DNA of 64,000 bases, taken from positions 1 to 64,000 of the forward strand of contig JAVEYG010000022.1 of the NCBI GenBank assembly GCA_034003625.1. The letters are read 5' to 3'. Position 1 is the stretch's first letter; each line of letters begins with the position of its first letter. Origin of the DNA: GWE2-42-39 sp034003625 (GTDB lineage Bacteria; Bacteroidota; Bacteroidia; Bacteroidales; Prolixibacteraceae). The position numbers and the translations under genes are program-made. Below, in pieces: positions 36,901 through 44,819 of the stretch. The notes beneath the pieces were generated by a model. It was given only the letters and a program-made list of their open reading frames with translations, did not search any database and was not told the origin of the DNA.

Positions 36901-38043
36901 GTATTTGATTCAGCAGATGAAGAGTTGTCTGGTGAAAACCAGGACCGGGAATATGTTGAAATCATGGTTCGCGATACCGGACAGGGAATTTCGCAGCGCA
37001 ACCTAACGAAAATATTCAACCGCTTTTTTCAGGCCGGCGAACAGACCGTTCAAACTGGTACCGGTATCGGGCTTGCTTTTGTGAAGGAACTGGTTGAACT
37101 GCACAAAGGGAAAATTTTTGTGGAAAGCAGATCCGGGAAAGGCAGCAAATTTATCGTTCGTATCCCATACGAAGCCGGTTTAGAAGAACTTCCCGGTGAA
37201 GAGCCCGCAGCTGAAACAGTAAAAAAGAGTGAACCGGAAGTTTCTCGTGGGGAGGAAATAGCAAACGACAGGGCTTGTAGCGATATATTGCTGATTGTGG
37301 AAGACAATCCGGATGTGCGTTCCCTGATAAAAAGCCATTTTTCGGCAAAGTTTCGGGTGTTGGAGGCCAACGATGGAAGGGAAGGTTGGGAAATCGCCCT
37401 CAATGCAATTCCCGATGTAATTATCAGCGATGTGCTGATGCCAGATGTGGATGGTTACGAGTTTTGCCGGAGGATCAAAAAAGACGAACGCACTTCGCAT
37501 ATTCCGGTGTTACTGCTGACCGCGCTTCACTCAAAAGAACACGAGATGAAGGGGCTTTCGTGTGGTGCCGACGATTACATTACCAAACCATTCGATCTGA
37601 ATATTCTTCAGACTAAAATCGACAACATGTTGTCGGTTCGCAACTCGCTAAAAGAGAAATATTCAGGAGAAATTACCCTTCAGCCCAAAAACATTGTTAT
37701 TTCGTCGCCTGACGAAAAGTTTCTGAGCAGGGTGGTGGCCGCAGTTGAAGAAAATATTTCGGATGCCGATCTCGACATTGAGCGTTTTGCCCAGAAAGTG
37801 GGGGTGAGCCGTATGCAGCTTTACCGCAAACTTGATGCCCTGACCGATATGACTGTCAAAGAGTTTATCCGCAATATTCGCCTGAAAAGGGCGGCGCAAC
37901 TGTTGCTACAAGAGAAAATGACGGTCAGCGAAATAGCTTACGCTGTCGGTTTTAAAGACTTGTCGCATTTTCGCAAATGTTTCCGGCAAGTATACGGGAT
38001 GAGCGCTTCCGAATACATTCAAAAAAATTCCCTTTCAGAATAA
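33970..38043 (+). CDS. Hybrid two-component system regulator (HTCS) of the pectin locus
   Basis: This 1357-residue protein combines sensor kinase and transcription factor. After a signal or anchor sequence (1-27) come about twelve to fourteen two-component propeller repeats (W-[IV]-G-T-x-x-G-[LG] motifs) forming two periplasmic beta-propellers. A Y_Y_Y domain (about 708-777) and a transmembrane helix (about 787-810) follow. The kinase core has His in FTNISHEIRTPLTLIL (about 841) and HATPase to about 1070. A receiver (about 1105-1220) has its phospho-Asp in IISDVLMPDVDG, and an AraC-type helix-turn-helix closes the protein (about 1256-1357). ATG 33970 is chosen over 33877 because it opens the signal peptide. 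It probably activates the adjacent pectin genes when a pectic oligosaccharide is bound. Confidence 0.94.
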   Translation: MEPGQFFKRYLTLAFLLLSFYTEAAFQNEFSFDSFSQEDGLPNNQAQCIFQDRKGWMWFGTSQGLSRFDGYQFVNFLHSPEDSTGFNGTLVRVIYEDRNGNLLIGTENGGLNAYDREREYFHHPYRNTPFFKGRTVSVNDITEDKAGNLWLATDANLVKIDTLGNVIPVSKATDGGPFSFYGGFIRVLQFDNQGKLWVGANEGLFIYHPETGNIEHLKLPSENGETDEIWELFSNNDGSIWVGTYSNGAFVVEPKSRMVQKLPLKRLAERTETVRTISTNNYEDYWIGTRGGLYVYNKTQGIVGFYRHDDREPASLINNSVLDIFHDKRGETWIGTRGGINLLAKSKQRFHSFGSHPSDNKYLNSSIVYTFWIDEKNRIWIGTEDGGVNIYHPESGRFSYLMAEPENPNSVSRNCIKAFLDDKKGNLWIGTFLGGIDVLNLKTGRFTHYKNNSSDLKSLSDNRVWDFLLDNEGDIWVGTSTGLNRFDAATQSFVRYPQIAGQEQVNWIKMDSYSNIWLGTPDEVIIYNPESKNITRFAEHPRYFLEDSKGRCWIATLDKGLALYSTVDGAIRYYNQRDGLSNNQALCILEDDDHFLWISTSNGLSKFNPETGSFQNYTSRDGLTNNQFTYGAAYKSKDGKLLFGSISGFNIFDPLEVRSDDSQVPLVLTELRVFNKKVEIAPGKKSILKKSISETNHLIFDYSQNVVTLEFAALNYVNSRSNQFSYFLEGFDKEWNGPSVSRSATYTNLDPGDYIFRVKRVVPDSVGPENELQVKITVLPPYWKTRWFRFLVLLVIGALIYMLVQFLIYREKIKNELVVERMKARKLHELDMLKLKFFTNISHEIRTPLTLILAPLEKLISREIPPEEVRSHLEIMHRNSRQLDRLINQLLDFRKLESGNLKLELLQGDLVRFVSDIVHSFDNYAEEKEIQLRFNTLKKRLMARFDADKIEKILNNLLSNAFKFTGKGGKITVNLSLVFDSADEELSGENQDREYVEIMVRDTGQGISQRNLTKIFNRFFQAGEQTVQTGTGIGLAFVKELVELHKGKIFVESRSGKGSKFIVRIPYEAGLEELPGEEPAAETVKKSEPEVSRGEEIANDRACSDILLIVEDNPDVRSLIKSHFSAKFRVLEANDGREGWEIALNAIPDVIISDVLMPDVDGYEFCRRIKKDERTSHIPVLLLTALHSKEHEMKGLSCGADDYITKPFDLNILQTKIDNMLSVRNSLKEKYSGEITLQPKNIVISSPDEKFLSRVVAAVEENISDADLDIERFAQKVGVSRMQLYRKLDALTDMTVKEFIRNIRLKRAAQLLLQEKMTVSEIAYAVGFKDLSHFRKCFRQVYGMSASEYIQKNSLSE

Positions 38044-38063
38044 GAATTTTTATCACTAATGTC

Positions 38064-38154
38064 GTGTCAGGTGTGCCTTGTTACTCTGAACGTAATGAAG
38101 AGTCTCATGTGTTGCGCGATTTGCACAGATACTTCAGTTTGTTCAGCATGACAA
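38064..38154. repeat. Dispersed palindromic repeat, two-armed copy
   Basis: The left arm 38078-38100 and the reverse complement of the right arm 38132-38154 agree at 17 of 23 positions (pattern TTGTyAykCTGAAC). A 31-bp centre separates them. The segment 38064-38093 also matches 3661-3690 at 27 of 30 positions. It lies 20-110 bp downstream of the HTCS stop. Confidence 0.75.
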
Positions 38155-38242
38155 AATAATATTAACATGAAATTGGATTCGTATTAATTCTCATATTTCC
38201 TGATAGTTATCGTCTTTTTGTTGTGGATTTGGAAGAGCGCAT

Positions 38243-38311
38243 GGGAAGGATTGCCCCTGCTTTTGGGAAATATTTCCCTATGGGGGAATCCTGTCTGTCG
38301 TGTTTGGGAAA
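38243..38311 (+). promoter_or_regulatory. Candidate HTCS operator of phased GGGAA boxes
   Basis: GGGAA occurs at 38243, 38265, 38284 and 38306, with spacings of 22, 19 and 22 bp, close to two helical turns each. The second and fourth share the longer word TTTGGGAAA. AraC-type domains usually bind direct repeats with such spacing. The array lies between the HTCS gene and its likely targets. The assignment is inference. Confidence 0.4.
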
Positions 38312-38341
38312 CCAAAAAATAACGTATCCACCCATTGTTCG

Positions 38342-38349
38342 TAATTTTA
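38342..38349 (+). promoter_or_regulatory. Possible -7 element of the pectin operon
   Basis: TAATTTTA differs from TAnnTTTG at one position. It lies 31 bp after the last GGGAA box and 26 bp before the small ORF start, a sensible distance for an AraC-type activated promoter. Confidence 0.3.
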
Positions 38350-38374
38350 CCATGAACCAAACTATTGACAGCTT

Positions 38375-38479
38375 ATGGAAAAAATGCGCAAAGACATAAA
38401 ACGGCTTTCCTGGATAATTGTGGCTATCGTGGTTGTATTGTTTGCGGCCATTTTAATTCTCATCAATATCACTTTCTAA
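38375..38479 (+). CDS. Possible 34-residue single-pass membrane protein
   Basis: The frame starts at ATG 38375 with basic residues MEKMRKDIKRLSW and continues with a clean hydrophobic helix IIVAIVVVLFAAILILINITF to TAA 38477-38479. It would insert with a cytoplasmic basic N-terminus. It ends 34 bp before the GH105 start and would be the first gene of the pectin operon. It is short, so chance is possible. The positive-inside pattern and gene position support it. Confidence 0.5.
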   Translation: MEKMRKDIKRLSWIIVAIVVVLFAAILILINITF

Positions 38480-38513
38480 GAATTTATCCCCGACAAATGC
38501 TAAACCAGTATAT

Positions 38514-39704
38514 ATGAAAAAGAAACTCACATTTATTTTAGTTTTAGGCTTGTTCCTGTGCCAATGCTCTTTACCCGGCAAAAAAGATGTTGCCGGTGAA
38601 GGTTTGCAAATGGCCATCCGGATGGCCGATTCCGAGATGGTTTTCTTTCCGGAATGTTCTACTGTCGATTTCGACCCAAAGGGAAAATGGAATTACACCG
38701 GCGGACTGGTGGCCATGTCGATGATGGAACTGTGGAAAGAAACCGGCGAATTGAAATATTATGAATACGCCAAAGGATATGCCAACCAGTATATTTCAGA
38801 AGAGGGCGAAATATTCAGTTATAAAAAGAGCGATTTCAATATCGACAAAGTGAACTCCGGGAAATTCCTTTTCGATTTGTACGAAAATACCAAAGACAAA
38901 CGCTACAAAAAAGCCATTTATATATTAAGGGACCAGCTAAAAGACCACCCCCGGACTTCGGAAGGCGGCTTCTGGCACAAGTTACGCTACCCGCACCAGA
39001 TGTGGCTCGATGGCCTGTACATGGGAGCGCCGTTTTATGCCCGGTTCGCCAGGGAATTTAATGAACCGGAGGCATTCAACGATGCAATTAACCAGTTTGC
39101 ACTGGTACACAAATATACTTTCGACGCAGTTGTTGGCTTAAATTATCATGGATGGGATGAAAGTAGGGAGCAGCCATGGGCCAATCCGGAAACCGGCTGT
39201 TCCCCTAACTTTTGGGGGCGTGCGATGGGCTGGTACGCGATGGCGTTAGTCGATGTATTGGATTTTATTCCTGAAGATCATCCGGGCAGAAATGCTATCC
39301 TGAAAATTTTGGAAGAGGTCGCGGCAGGCATCGAAAAGTATCAGGATAAAGAATCTGGTTTGTGGTATCAGGTGCTTGACAAAGGAAACTTAGAAGGCAA
39401 TTATCCGGAGGCTTCGGTTTCGGCCATGTTCGTGTACAGTTTGCTGAAAGCAGCCCGTCTTCAATATATCGACAAAAAATATCGTGCCGTGGCTGAAAAA
39501 GGCTACGATGGAATTCTCAAAAACTTCATAAAAGAAAACCCTGACGGTACCATCAGCCTGACTACTGTATGTGCAGTGGCCGGCTTGGGGGGCGACCCAT
39601 ACCGCGACGGGAGTTATGAATATTACATTTCGGAGCCTGTCCGGGACAACGATCCCAAAGGGGTAGGCCCGTTTATTCTGGCAAGTCTTGAAATGAACAA
39701 GTAA
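38514..39704 (+). CDS. GH105 unsaturated glucuronyl/galacturonyl hydrolase
   Basis: This 396-residue lipoprotein (MKKKLTFILVLGLFLCQC) belongs to GH105, which hydrates and removes 4,5-unsaturated uronic acids from the ends of oligosaccharides made by pectate or rhamnogalacturonan lyases. The fold is an alpha/alpha barrel. Visible family motifs are the MWLDGLYMGAPF segment (with its Asp about residue 165), NYHGWDES, and FWGRAMGWYAMALVDVL. It precedes SusC by 20 bp, so it is expressed with the importer. Lipidation could place it on the periplasmic face or at the surface. The matching lyases are encoded later in the same locus. Confidence 0.92.
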   Translation: MKKKLTFILVLGLFLCQCSLPGKKDVAGEGLQMAIRMADSEMVFFPECSTVDFDPKGKWNYTGGLVAMSMMELWKETGELKYYEYAKGYANQYISEEGEIFSYKKSDFNIDKVNSGKFLFDLYENTKDKRYKKAIYILRDQLKDHPRTSEGGFWHKLRYPHQMWLDGLYMGAPFYARFAREFNEPEAFNDAINQFALVHKYTFDAVVGLNYHGWDESREQPWANPETGCSPNFWGRAMGWYAMALVDVLDFIPEDHPGRNAILKILEEVAAGIEKYQDKESGLWYQVLDKGNLEGNYPEASVSAMFVYSLLKAARLQYIDKKYRAVAEKGYDGILKNFIKENPDGTISLTTVCAVAGLGGDPYRDGSYEYYISEPVRDNDPKGVGPFILASLEMNK

Positions 39705-39724
39705 TCAAACCTAATCTTAAAAGT

Positions 39725-42700
39725 ATGACAGACTTAACACATGAAAAACAAAAGAAACGGCACCTTGCTTTTTCCCGCGCAGGGATTCTTGCGCTTGGTT
39801 TATTTTTGCTGGCAGCTTCGGCTGCTTTTGCACAGAATGTTACCGTTAAAGGCAAAGTGACAGATTCCCTGACCCAGGAAGAAATTCCCGGTGTCAACGT
39901 GTTGGTGAAAGGAACAACCACTGGTACCATCACCAATATGGATGGGGAATACGAATTGAAAAATGTACCTGCAAACGCAACTTTGCAATTTTCATTTATT
40001 GGTTACGAAAGTCAGGAATTTCCGGTCAATGGAAAAACACAGTTGGATGTTTATTTAAAAACCAGCACCCTGGAGTTGGATGAAGTGGTGGCGATTGGTT
40101 ATGGAACGGTAAAAAAACGCGACCTAACCGGGGCAGTTTCATCGGTGAACGCCGAGGAATTGGAAAAAGTGCCGGTTGCGAGCGTTGCCGAAGCCATAAC
40201 CGGGCGGATGGCCGGGGTGACCGTGCAGGCCACCGAAGGTTCGCCTGACGCCGAAATAATCATCCGGGTCAGGGGTGGAGGTTCCATTACCCAGAGCAAC
40301 GAACCCATGTATATTGTCGACGGATTCCCCGTTAGTTCCATCAGCGACATTGCCGCTTCGGATATCGCTTCGATGGACGTCCTGAAAGACGCTTCTTCGA
40401 CTGCTATTTACGGGGCACGCGGGGCAAACGGCGTTATCATCATCACCACCAAGCGGGGCAGCGAAGGCAAACTGTCGGTAAACTACAATGCTTACGGTGG
40501 CTTCAAAAAAATTGCCAAAACCATGGAGGTGCTTACTCCTTACGATTATGCACTGTGGCAATACGAAAGGGCAATGCTTCTGGAAAAACCCGAACATTAT
40601 ACCGAATACTTCGGGAATTATCAGGATATTGATATGTACCAGGGCATCCAGGGAAATGACTGGCAAGACCTTACCTTTGGCCGCACCGGACAGACCTTCA
40701 ATCATAATCTGACCATGAGCGGCGGTAGCAAGGCCGTGAAATTTCAATTTGGCTATGCCCATATTGGCTCAAAAGAAATAATGGAGATGTCGGATTTCAA
40801 AAGAGACAACCTTTCGTTGAGTGTGAATGCCAAACCCAACGACCGGGTAACGTTGGATTTTGCCATGCGCTGGTCGCAAACCGAAATCAATGGTTCCGGT
40901 GTCACCGAACAAAACCAGAAATCGTCGGCTGATTCCCGTTTGAAACACGCGGTTATTTATTCGCCGATTCCCATCTCTAATCTGGGCGAAAACAATGAAG
41001 ATTTCGACCCGGCCACGTGGCTGAAAAACCCGCTTACTGCCTTAGAGGAAGACGACCGTTATCAGAAACGGAATGTGCTAAACCTGAACGGAAGTTTTGC
41101 CTGGGAATTCATTGATAACATGACGTTTAAAAGCGAGCTGGGTATCGACCAGTACAATTACCGCAACAACCGGTTTTACGGCGCAGGAACTTATATGGCA
41201 AAAAACAATGCCGCTTATCCCGATATGCCGATGGTCGATTTTAATGTTCAAACCCGAAACGGGTTCCGAAACACGAATACCTTGTTCTATAATTTTAAAG
41301 ATTTGTTGCCTGAAGAACACAGTCTGACCTGGTTGCTGGGGCAGGAAATGCTGGTTACACACAACGAAAATTTATTAAATACCGTGCAGGGCTTCAATCC
41401 GAGTTTCGATCTCGAACAGGCTACCAACTTGTCGGCCAACGGGGTACCGATGACGGTTGCCAATACCATCAGTCCCGACGATAAAATGCTTTCGTTTTTC
41501 ACCCGTTTGAATTACGATTATTCAGGACGTTATCTTTTGTCGGCAACATTCCGGACCGACGGTTCTTCAAGGTTTGCTAAGGGAAACCAGTGGGGGTTCT
41601 TTCCTTCGGTGAGCGCAGCCTGGCGTGTTAGCGGCGAATCGTTTATGGAAAAAACCAAAAGCTGGCTCTACGACCTGAAAATGAGGGCAAGTTACGGTAT
41701 GGCCGGGAATAATAATATTCCTTCCGGGCAATTGGTACAACTGTTTGAGCCTTCAACGGGCAACGCGCTGACCTGGATAAATGGCTATACATCCATGTGG
41801 TCGACCAGTAAAACAATGGCCAACCCGAACCTGAAATGGGAAACAACCATTACCCGGAATATCGGTTTAGACTTTAGTCTGTTTAGCGATGGAAGGATGA
41901 ACGGAACCATCGAAGTTTATAAAAATACCACCAAAGATTTGCTCATTCTTTATCCGACACCCGGGACCGGGTACGATAATCAATATCAGAATATTGGTGA
42001 AACACAAAATAAAGGATTGGAATTAAGCCTGAATTACAGTGCAATACGCTCGAAAGATATTGACCTGAACGTAGGTTTCAATATTGCATTAAACAAAAAC
42101 CGTGTCAATAGTTTGGGAGGACTGGAATCCATTAATGGCGATGTAGTGACTTCCGGCTGGGCAAGCACCGAAATAGGCCAGGATTTTATTGTACGTACCG
42201 ATGGCACGGTAGGCGAAATGTACGGCTATCGCAGCGATGGCCGGTACGAAGTGAGCGACTTCACCTGGGACGGCGTTAACTGGATATTGAAAGACGGCGT
42301 GGTGGACAGCAAAAGCGTGGTGGGCGACTTAAGCCCCGGAGTGATGAAATTAAAGGACATAGCCGGTGGGGACAATATCGTGGACGCGAACGACCGTGAA
42401 GTGATTGGCAATGCCAATCCCAAATTTACAGGCGGCTTCAACCTCAACCTCCGGGTTTATAATTTCGATCTTGCGGCCCTGTTCAATTTTACCTACGGAA
42501 ACGATATTTACAACGCCAATAAAGTGGAATGGACGTCAACCGCCGAGAAATATAAATCGCGTAACATGATCGATATTATGGCAGAAGGCAAACGCTGGAC
42601 AAACCTCGACCTTACTACCGGCGAAATTGTGACCGACCCGTCAAAACTGGCTTCCATGAATGTAAATACGACCATGTGGAGCCCGCTGATGAGTAAGATG

Positions 42701-42973
42701 GTGTTCTCCGACTGGGCCGTGGAAGACGGTTCATTCCTGCGCCTGAACACGCTCACTTTGGGCTATACATTGCCGGCGTCGGTAACAAAACAGGTGAAAA
42801 TTGAAAGCCTTCGTTTTTACACTACTGCTTACAATGTATGGCGCTGGACCAGTTACAGCGGCTTCGACCCCGAAGTTTCGACCCGCCGGAAAACACCGCT
42901 TACGCCCGGGGTCGATTATTCGGCCTATCCCAAAAGCCGTCAGATTGTTTTTGGCCTCAATTTAACATTCTAA
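39725..42973 (+). CDS. SusC-like TonB-dependent glycan importer
   Basis: This 1082-residue outer-membrane protein imports oligosaccharides using TonB energy. A long signal peptide ends ASAAFAQ (about residue 37). Residues about 38-120 form a carboxypeptidase-D regulatory-like domain (VTVKGKVTDSLTQEEIPGVN). The plug (about 125-235) contains KVPVASVAEAITGRMAGV and DASSTAIYGARGANGV. The remaining residues form the 22-strand barrel, ending in QIVFGLNLTF. It lies 16 bp before SusD, with which it forms a hinged complex. The pectic enzymes in the locus suggest that its cargo is oligogalacturonides or rhamnogalacturonan pieces. Confidence 0.97.
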   Translation: MTDLTHEKQKKRHLAFSRAGILALGLFLLAASAAFAQNVTVKGKVTDSLTQEEIPGVNVLVKGTTTGTITNMDGEYELKNVPANATLQFSFIGYESQEFPVNGKTQLDVYLKTSTLELDEVVAIGYGTVKKRDLTGAVSSVNAEELEKVPVASVAEAITGRMAGVTVQATEGSPDAEIIIRVRGGGSITQSNEPMYIVDGFPVSSISDIAASDIASMDVLKDASSTAIYGARGANGVIIITTKRGSEGKLSVNYNAYGGFKKIAKTMEVLTPYDYALWQYERAMLLEKPEHYTEYFGNYQDIDMYQGIQGNDWQDLTFGRTGQTFNHNLTMSGGSKAVKFQFGYAHIGSKEIMEMSDFKRDNLSLSVNAKPNDRVTLDFAMRWSQTEINGSGVTEQNQKSSADSRLKHAVIYSPIPISNLGENNEDFDPATWLKNPLTALEEDDRYQKRNVLNLNGSFAWEFIDNMTFKSELGIDQYNYRNNRFYGAGTYMAKNNAAYPDMPMVDFNVQTRNGFRNTNTLFYNFKDLLPEEHSLTWLLGQEMLVTHNENLLNTVQGFNPSFDLEQATNLSANGVPMTVANTISPDDKMLSFFTRLNYDYSGRYLLSATFRTDGSSRFAKGNQWGFFPSVSAAWRVSGESFMEKTKSWLYDLKMRASYGMAGNNNIPSGQLVQLFEPSTGNALTWINGYTSMWSTSKTMANPNLKWETTITRNIGLDFSLFSDGRMNGTIEVYKNTTKDLLILYPTPGTGYDNQYQNIGETQNKGLELSLNYSAIRSKDIDLNVGFNIALNKNRVNSLGGLESINGDVVTSGWASTEIGQDFIVRTDGTVGEMYGYRSDGRYEVSDFTWDGVNWILKDGVVDSKSVVGDLSPGVMKLKDIAGGDNIVDANDREVIGNANPKFTGGFNLNLRVYNFDLAALFNFTYGNDIYNANKVEWTSTAEKYKSRNMIDIMAEGKRWTNLDLTTGEIVTDPSKLASMNVNTTMWSPLMSKMVFSDWAVEDGSFLRLNTLTLGYTLPASVTKQVKIESLRFYTTAYNVWRWTSYSGFDPEVSTRRKTPLTPGVDYSAYPKSRQIVFGLNLTF

Positions 42974-42989
42974 TTGAAAGGGACACGAT

Positions 42990-44786
42990 ATGAAAAATAT
43001 ACTATTGAAATTAATGGTTTTCACCGCACTCGTATCATTTAATGCCTGTGATGAATTTTTGGATGTGGAAAGCAAATCCACAATGGACGGTTCGGTGGTT
43101 TATTCCTCTCCTGAATTTGCACAGCAGGCGGTGGGAGGTATTCTTACCTCATTTGCTGAAACAAACTCGTACCGGGGAAGGTATTTGGTAAATTACGGTG
43201 TAAATACCGACGTGGAAATAACGAACTCCTTTGGCGATTATACCGGGCCCAAAGGCCGGATTGCCAACTACAATACACAAACACAAAGCCCCGGAGTTAT
43301 GGAATCGACGCCTACCTGCTGGGCAAAGCTGTATGAAGGCGTTGAACGGGCTAACATAGCAGTAGAAAATCTCAGGGCTTACGGCGATGTGGAAAACCGG
43401 CCTGAAATGGCGCAAATCCTGGGTGAAGTGCTCACGCTGAGGGCGGTAATTTATAACGATTTGCTTAAAGCATGGGGAAATGTTCCGGCCCGTTTCTCGC
43501 CCATCACCCCGGAAACCATTTACGAGCCCAAATCAGACCGCGATGTAATCCTGAAACAGTTGCTCGACGACCTTGCCGAAGCTGCTGAATACTGCGCCTG
43601 GCCTGGAGAAACTGCAGTAACGCAAACAAGGGAGCACGTGAACAAGGCTTTTGTAAAAGGCTTGCGTGCACGTCTGGCGCTCATTGCAGCCGGCTATTCC
43701 CAACACATAGACGGGCAATATCGCGAAAGCGCCGAATTCGACAAAACCGAATTGTACCAGATTGCAAAAACCGAATGCCTTGATGTGATCAACAGTGGCA
43801 CATGCCGCTTGCTGGGTTTTGAAGAAGTTTTCAAAAACTATTATTGTGGTGAAAACCTTACAGCAGTCAATAACGAAATTCTTTTTGAGATTCCTTTTTC
43901 GGAAGGGCGTGGCCGCGTGATTTTCGACTTAGGCGTTAAGCATACGAATACGGATAAATATACCGGTCAGGCAAAAGGCGGTACCGATGGCGTAAATCCG
44001 GTCATGTGGTACGAGTACGAAAAAGAAGATGTCCGCCGTGAAGTGTCCTGCGTCCCTTACGAATGGACAAACGGGAAACAGGTGCCTACCAATTTGAATA
44101 AATGGTATTTCGGAAAATACCGCTACGAGTGGTTGCCCCGCCGGGTTACCAGTTCCAACGACGATGGCCTGAACTGGCTGTACATGCGTTATTCCGATAT
44201 ATTGCTGATGGCCGCCGAAGCGATCAATGAACTGGAAGGCCTAACTGCTGCCGCTCCTTATTTCCGCGAAGTACGTGAACGGGCCTATCCCAATAATCCT
44301 GAAAAAGTGGACGCTTACATGGCACAAATCACTGCAAGCAAAAATGCCTTCTTTAATGCAATAGTTGATGAGCGAGCCCTGGAATTTTGTGGCGAAATGG
44401 TGCGTAAAGCCGACTTGATACGCTGGAACCTGCTGACCGAAAAAATGGCCGAAAACAAAGAAAAACTTCAGCAACTCAGCGCCCGCCAGGGAAAATACGC
44501 CGACCTGCCGCAGAAAATTTATTACAAAACGGCACCCGACGGCGAATCGCTGATTATTTACGGTTTGAATTTCGGGGACACTGATGCCACAGGCGAAGCC
44601 TTACGTTACCCATCGAACAAGAGCTGGGAAATGTTTGGCGGCGAAACTACTGAAGACAAGAAAATCTGGAATTGCCTGTTCATGCGCGATCCCGAATTAC
44701 AGCCGTATTGGCCTGTTTTCGATGTGGACGTGGCCAATAGCAATGGCACGCTGACCAACGATGGTTATAATCATCCTGCAAATTAA
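42990..44786 (+). CDS. SusD-like surface glycan-binding lipoprotein
   Basis: This 598-residue lipoprotein caps the SusC channel and binds incoming glycan. The lipobox SFNAC gives Cys20 and is followed by DEFLDVESK, a common SusD start. The TPR-rich fold is visible in motifs such as EVLTLRAVIYNDLLKAWGNV and WLYMRYSDILLMAAEAINEL. The C-terminal part includes ERALEFCGEMVRKADLIRWN, also typical. Only 16 bp separate it from SusC and 33 bp from the next lipoprotein gene. The binding residues cannot be assigned from sequence alone. Confidence 0.96.
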   Translation: MKNILLKLMVFTALVSFNACDEFLDVESKSTMDGSVVYSSPEFAQQAVGGILTSFAETNSYRGRYLVNYGVNTDVEITNSFGDYTGPKGRIANYNTQTQSPGVMESTPTCWAKLYEGVERANIAVENLRAYGDVENRPEMAQILGEVLTLRAVIYNDLLKAWGNVPARFSPITPETIYEPKSDRDVILKQLLDDLAEAAEYCAWPGETAVTQTREHVNKAFVKGLRARLALIAAGYSQHIDGQYRESAEFDKTELYQIAKTECLDVINSGTCRLLGFEEVFKNYYCGENLTAVNNEILFEIPFSEGRGRVIFDLGVKHTNTDKYTGQAKGGTDGVNPVMWYEYEKEDVRREVSCVPYEWTNGKQVPTNLNKWYFGKYRYEWLPRRVTSSNDDGLNWLYMRYSDILLMAAEAINELEGLTAAAPYFREVRERAYPNNPEKVDAYMAQITASKNAFFNAIVDERALEFCGEMVRKADLIRWNLLTEKMAENKEKLQQLSARQGKYADLPQKIYYKTAPDGESLIIYGLNFGDTDATGEALRYPSNKSWEMFGGETTEDKKIWNCLFMRDPELQPYWPVFDVDVANSNGTLTNDGYNHPAN

Positions 44787-44819
44787 AATAGCGTTCTTAA
44801 TCAATTTAAACAGAAGGAT

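Larger units (their letters stand above)
38044..38374. other. Regulatory gap between HTCS and the pectin operon
   Basis: This gap holds a palindromic repeat (38064-38154), a set of phased GGGAA boxes (38243-38311), a perfect 14-bp palindrome GGGAAATATTTCCC (38265-38278) and a weak -7 element at 38342. No gene is seen until the small ORF at 38375. Confidence 0.7.
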
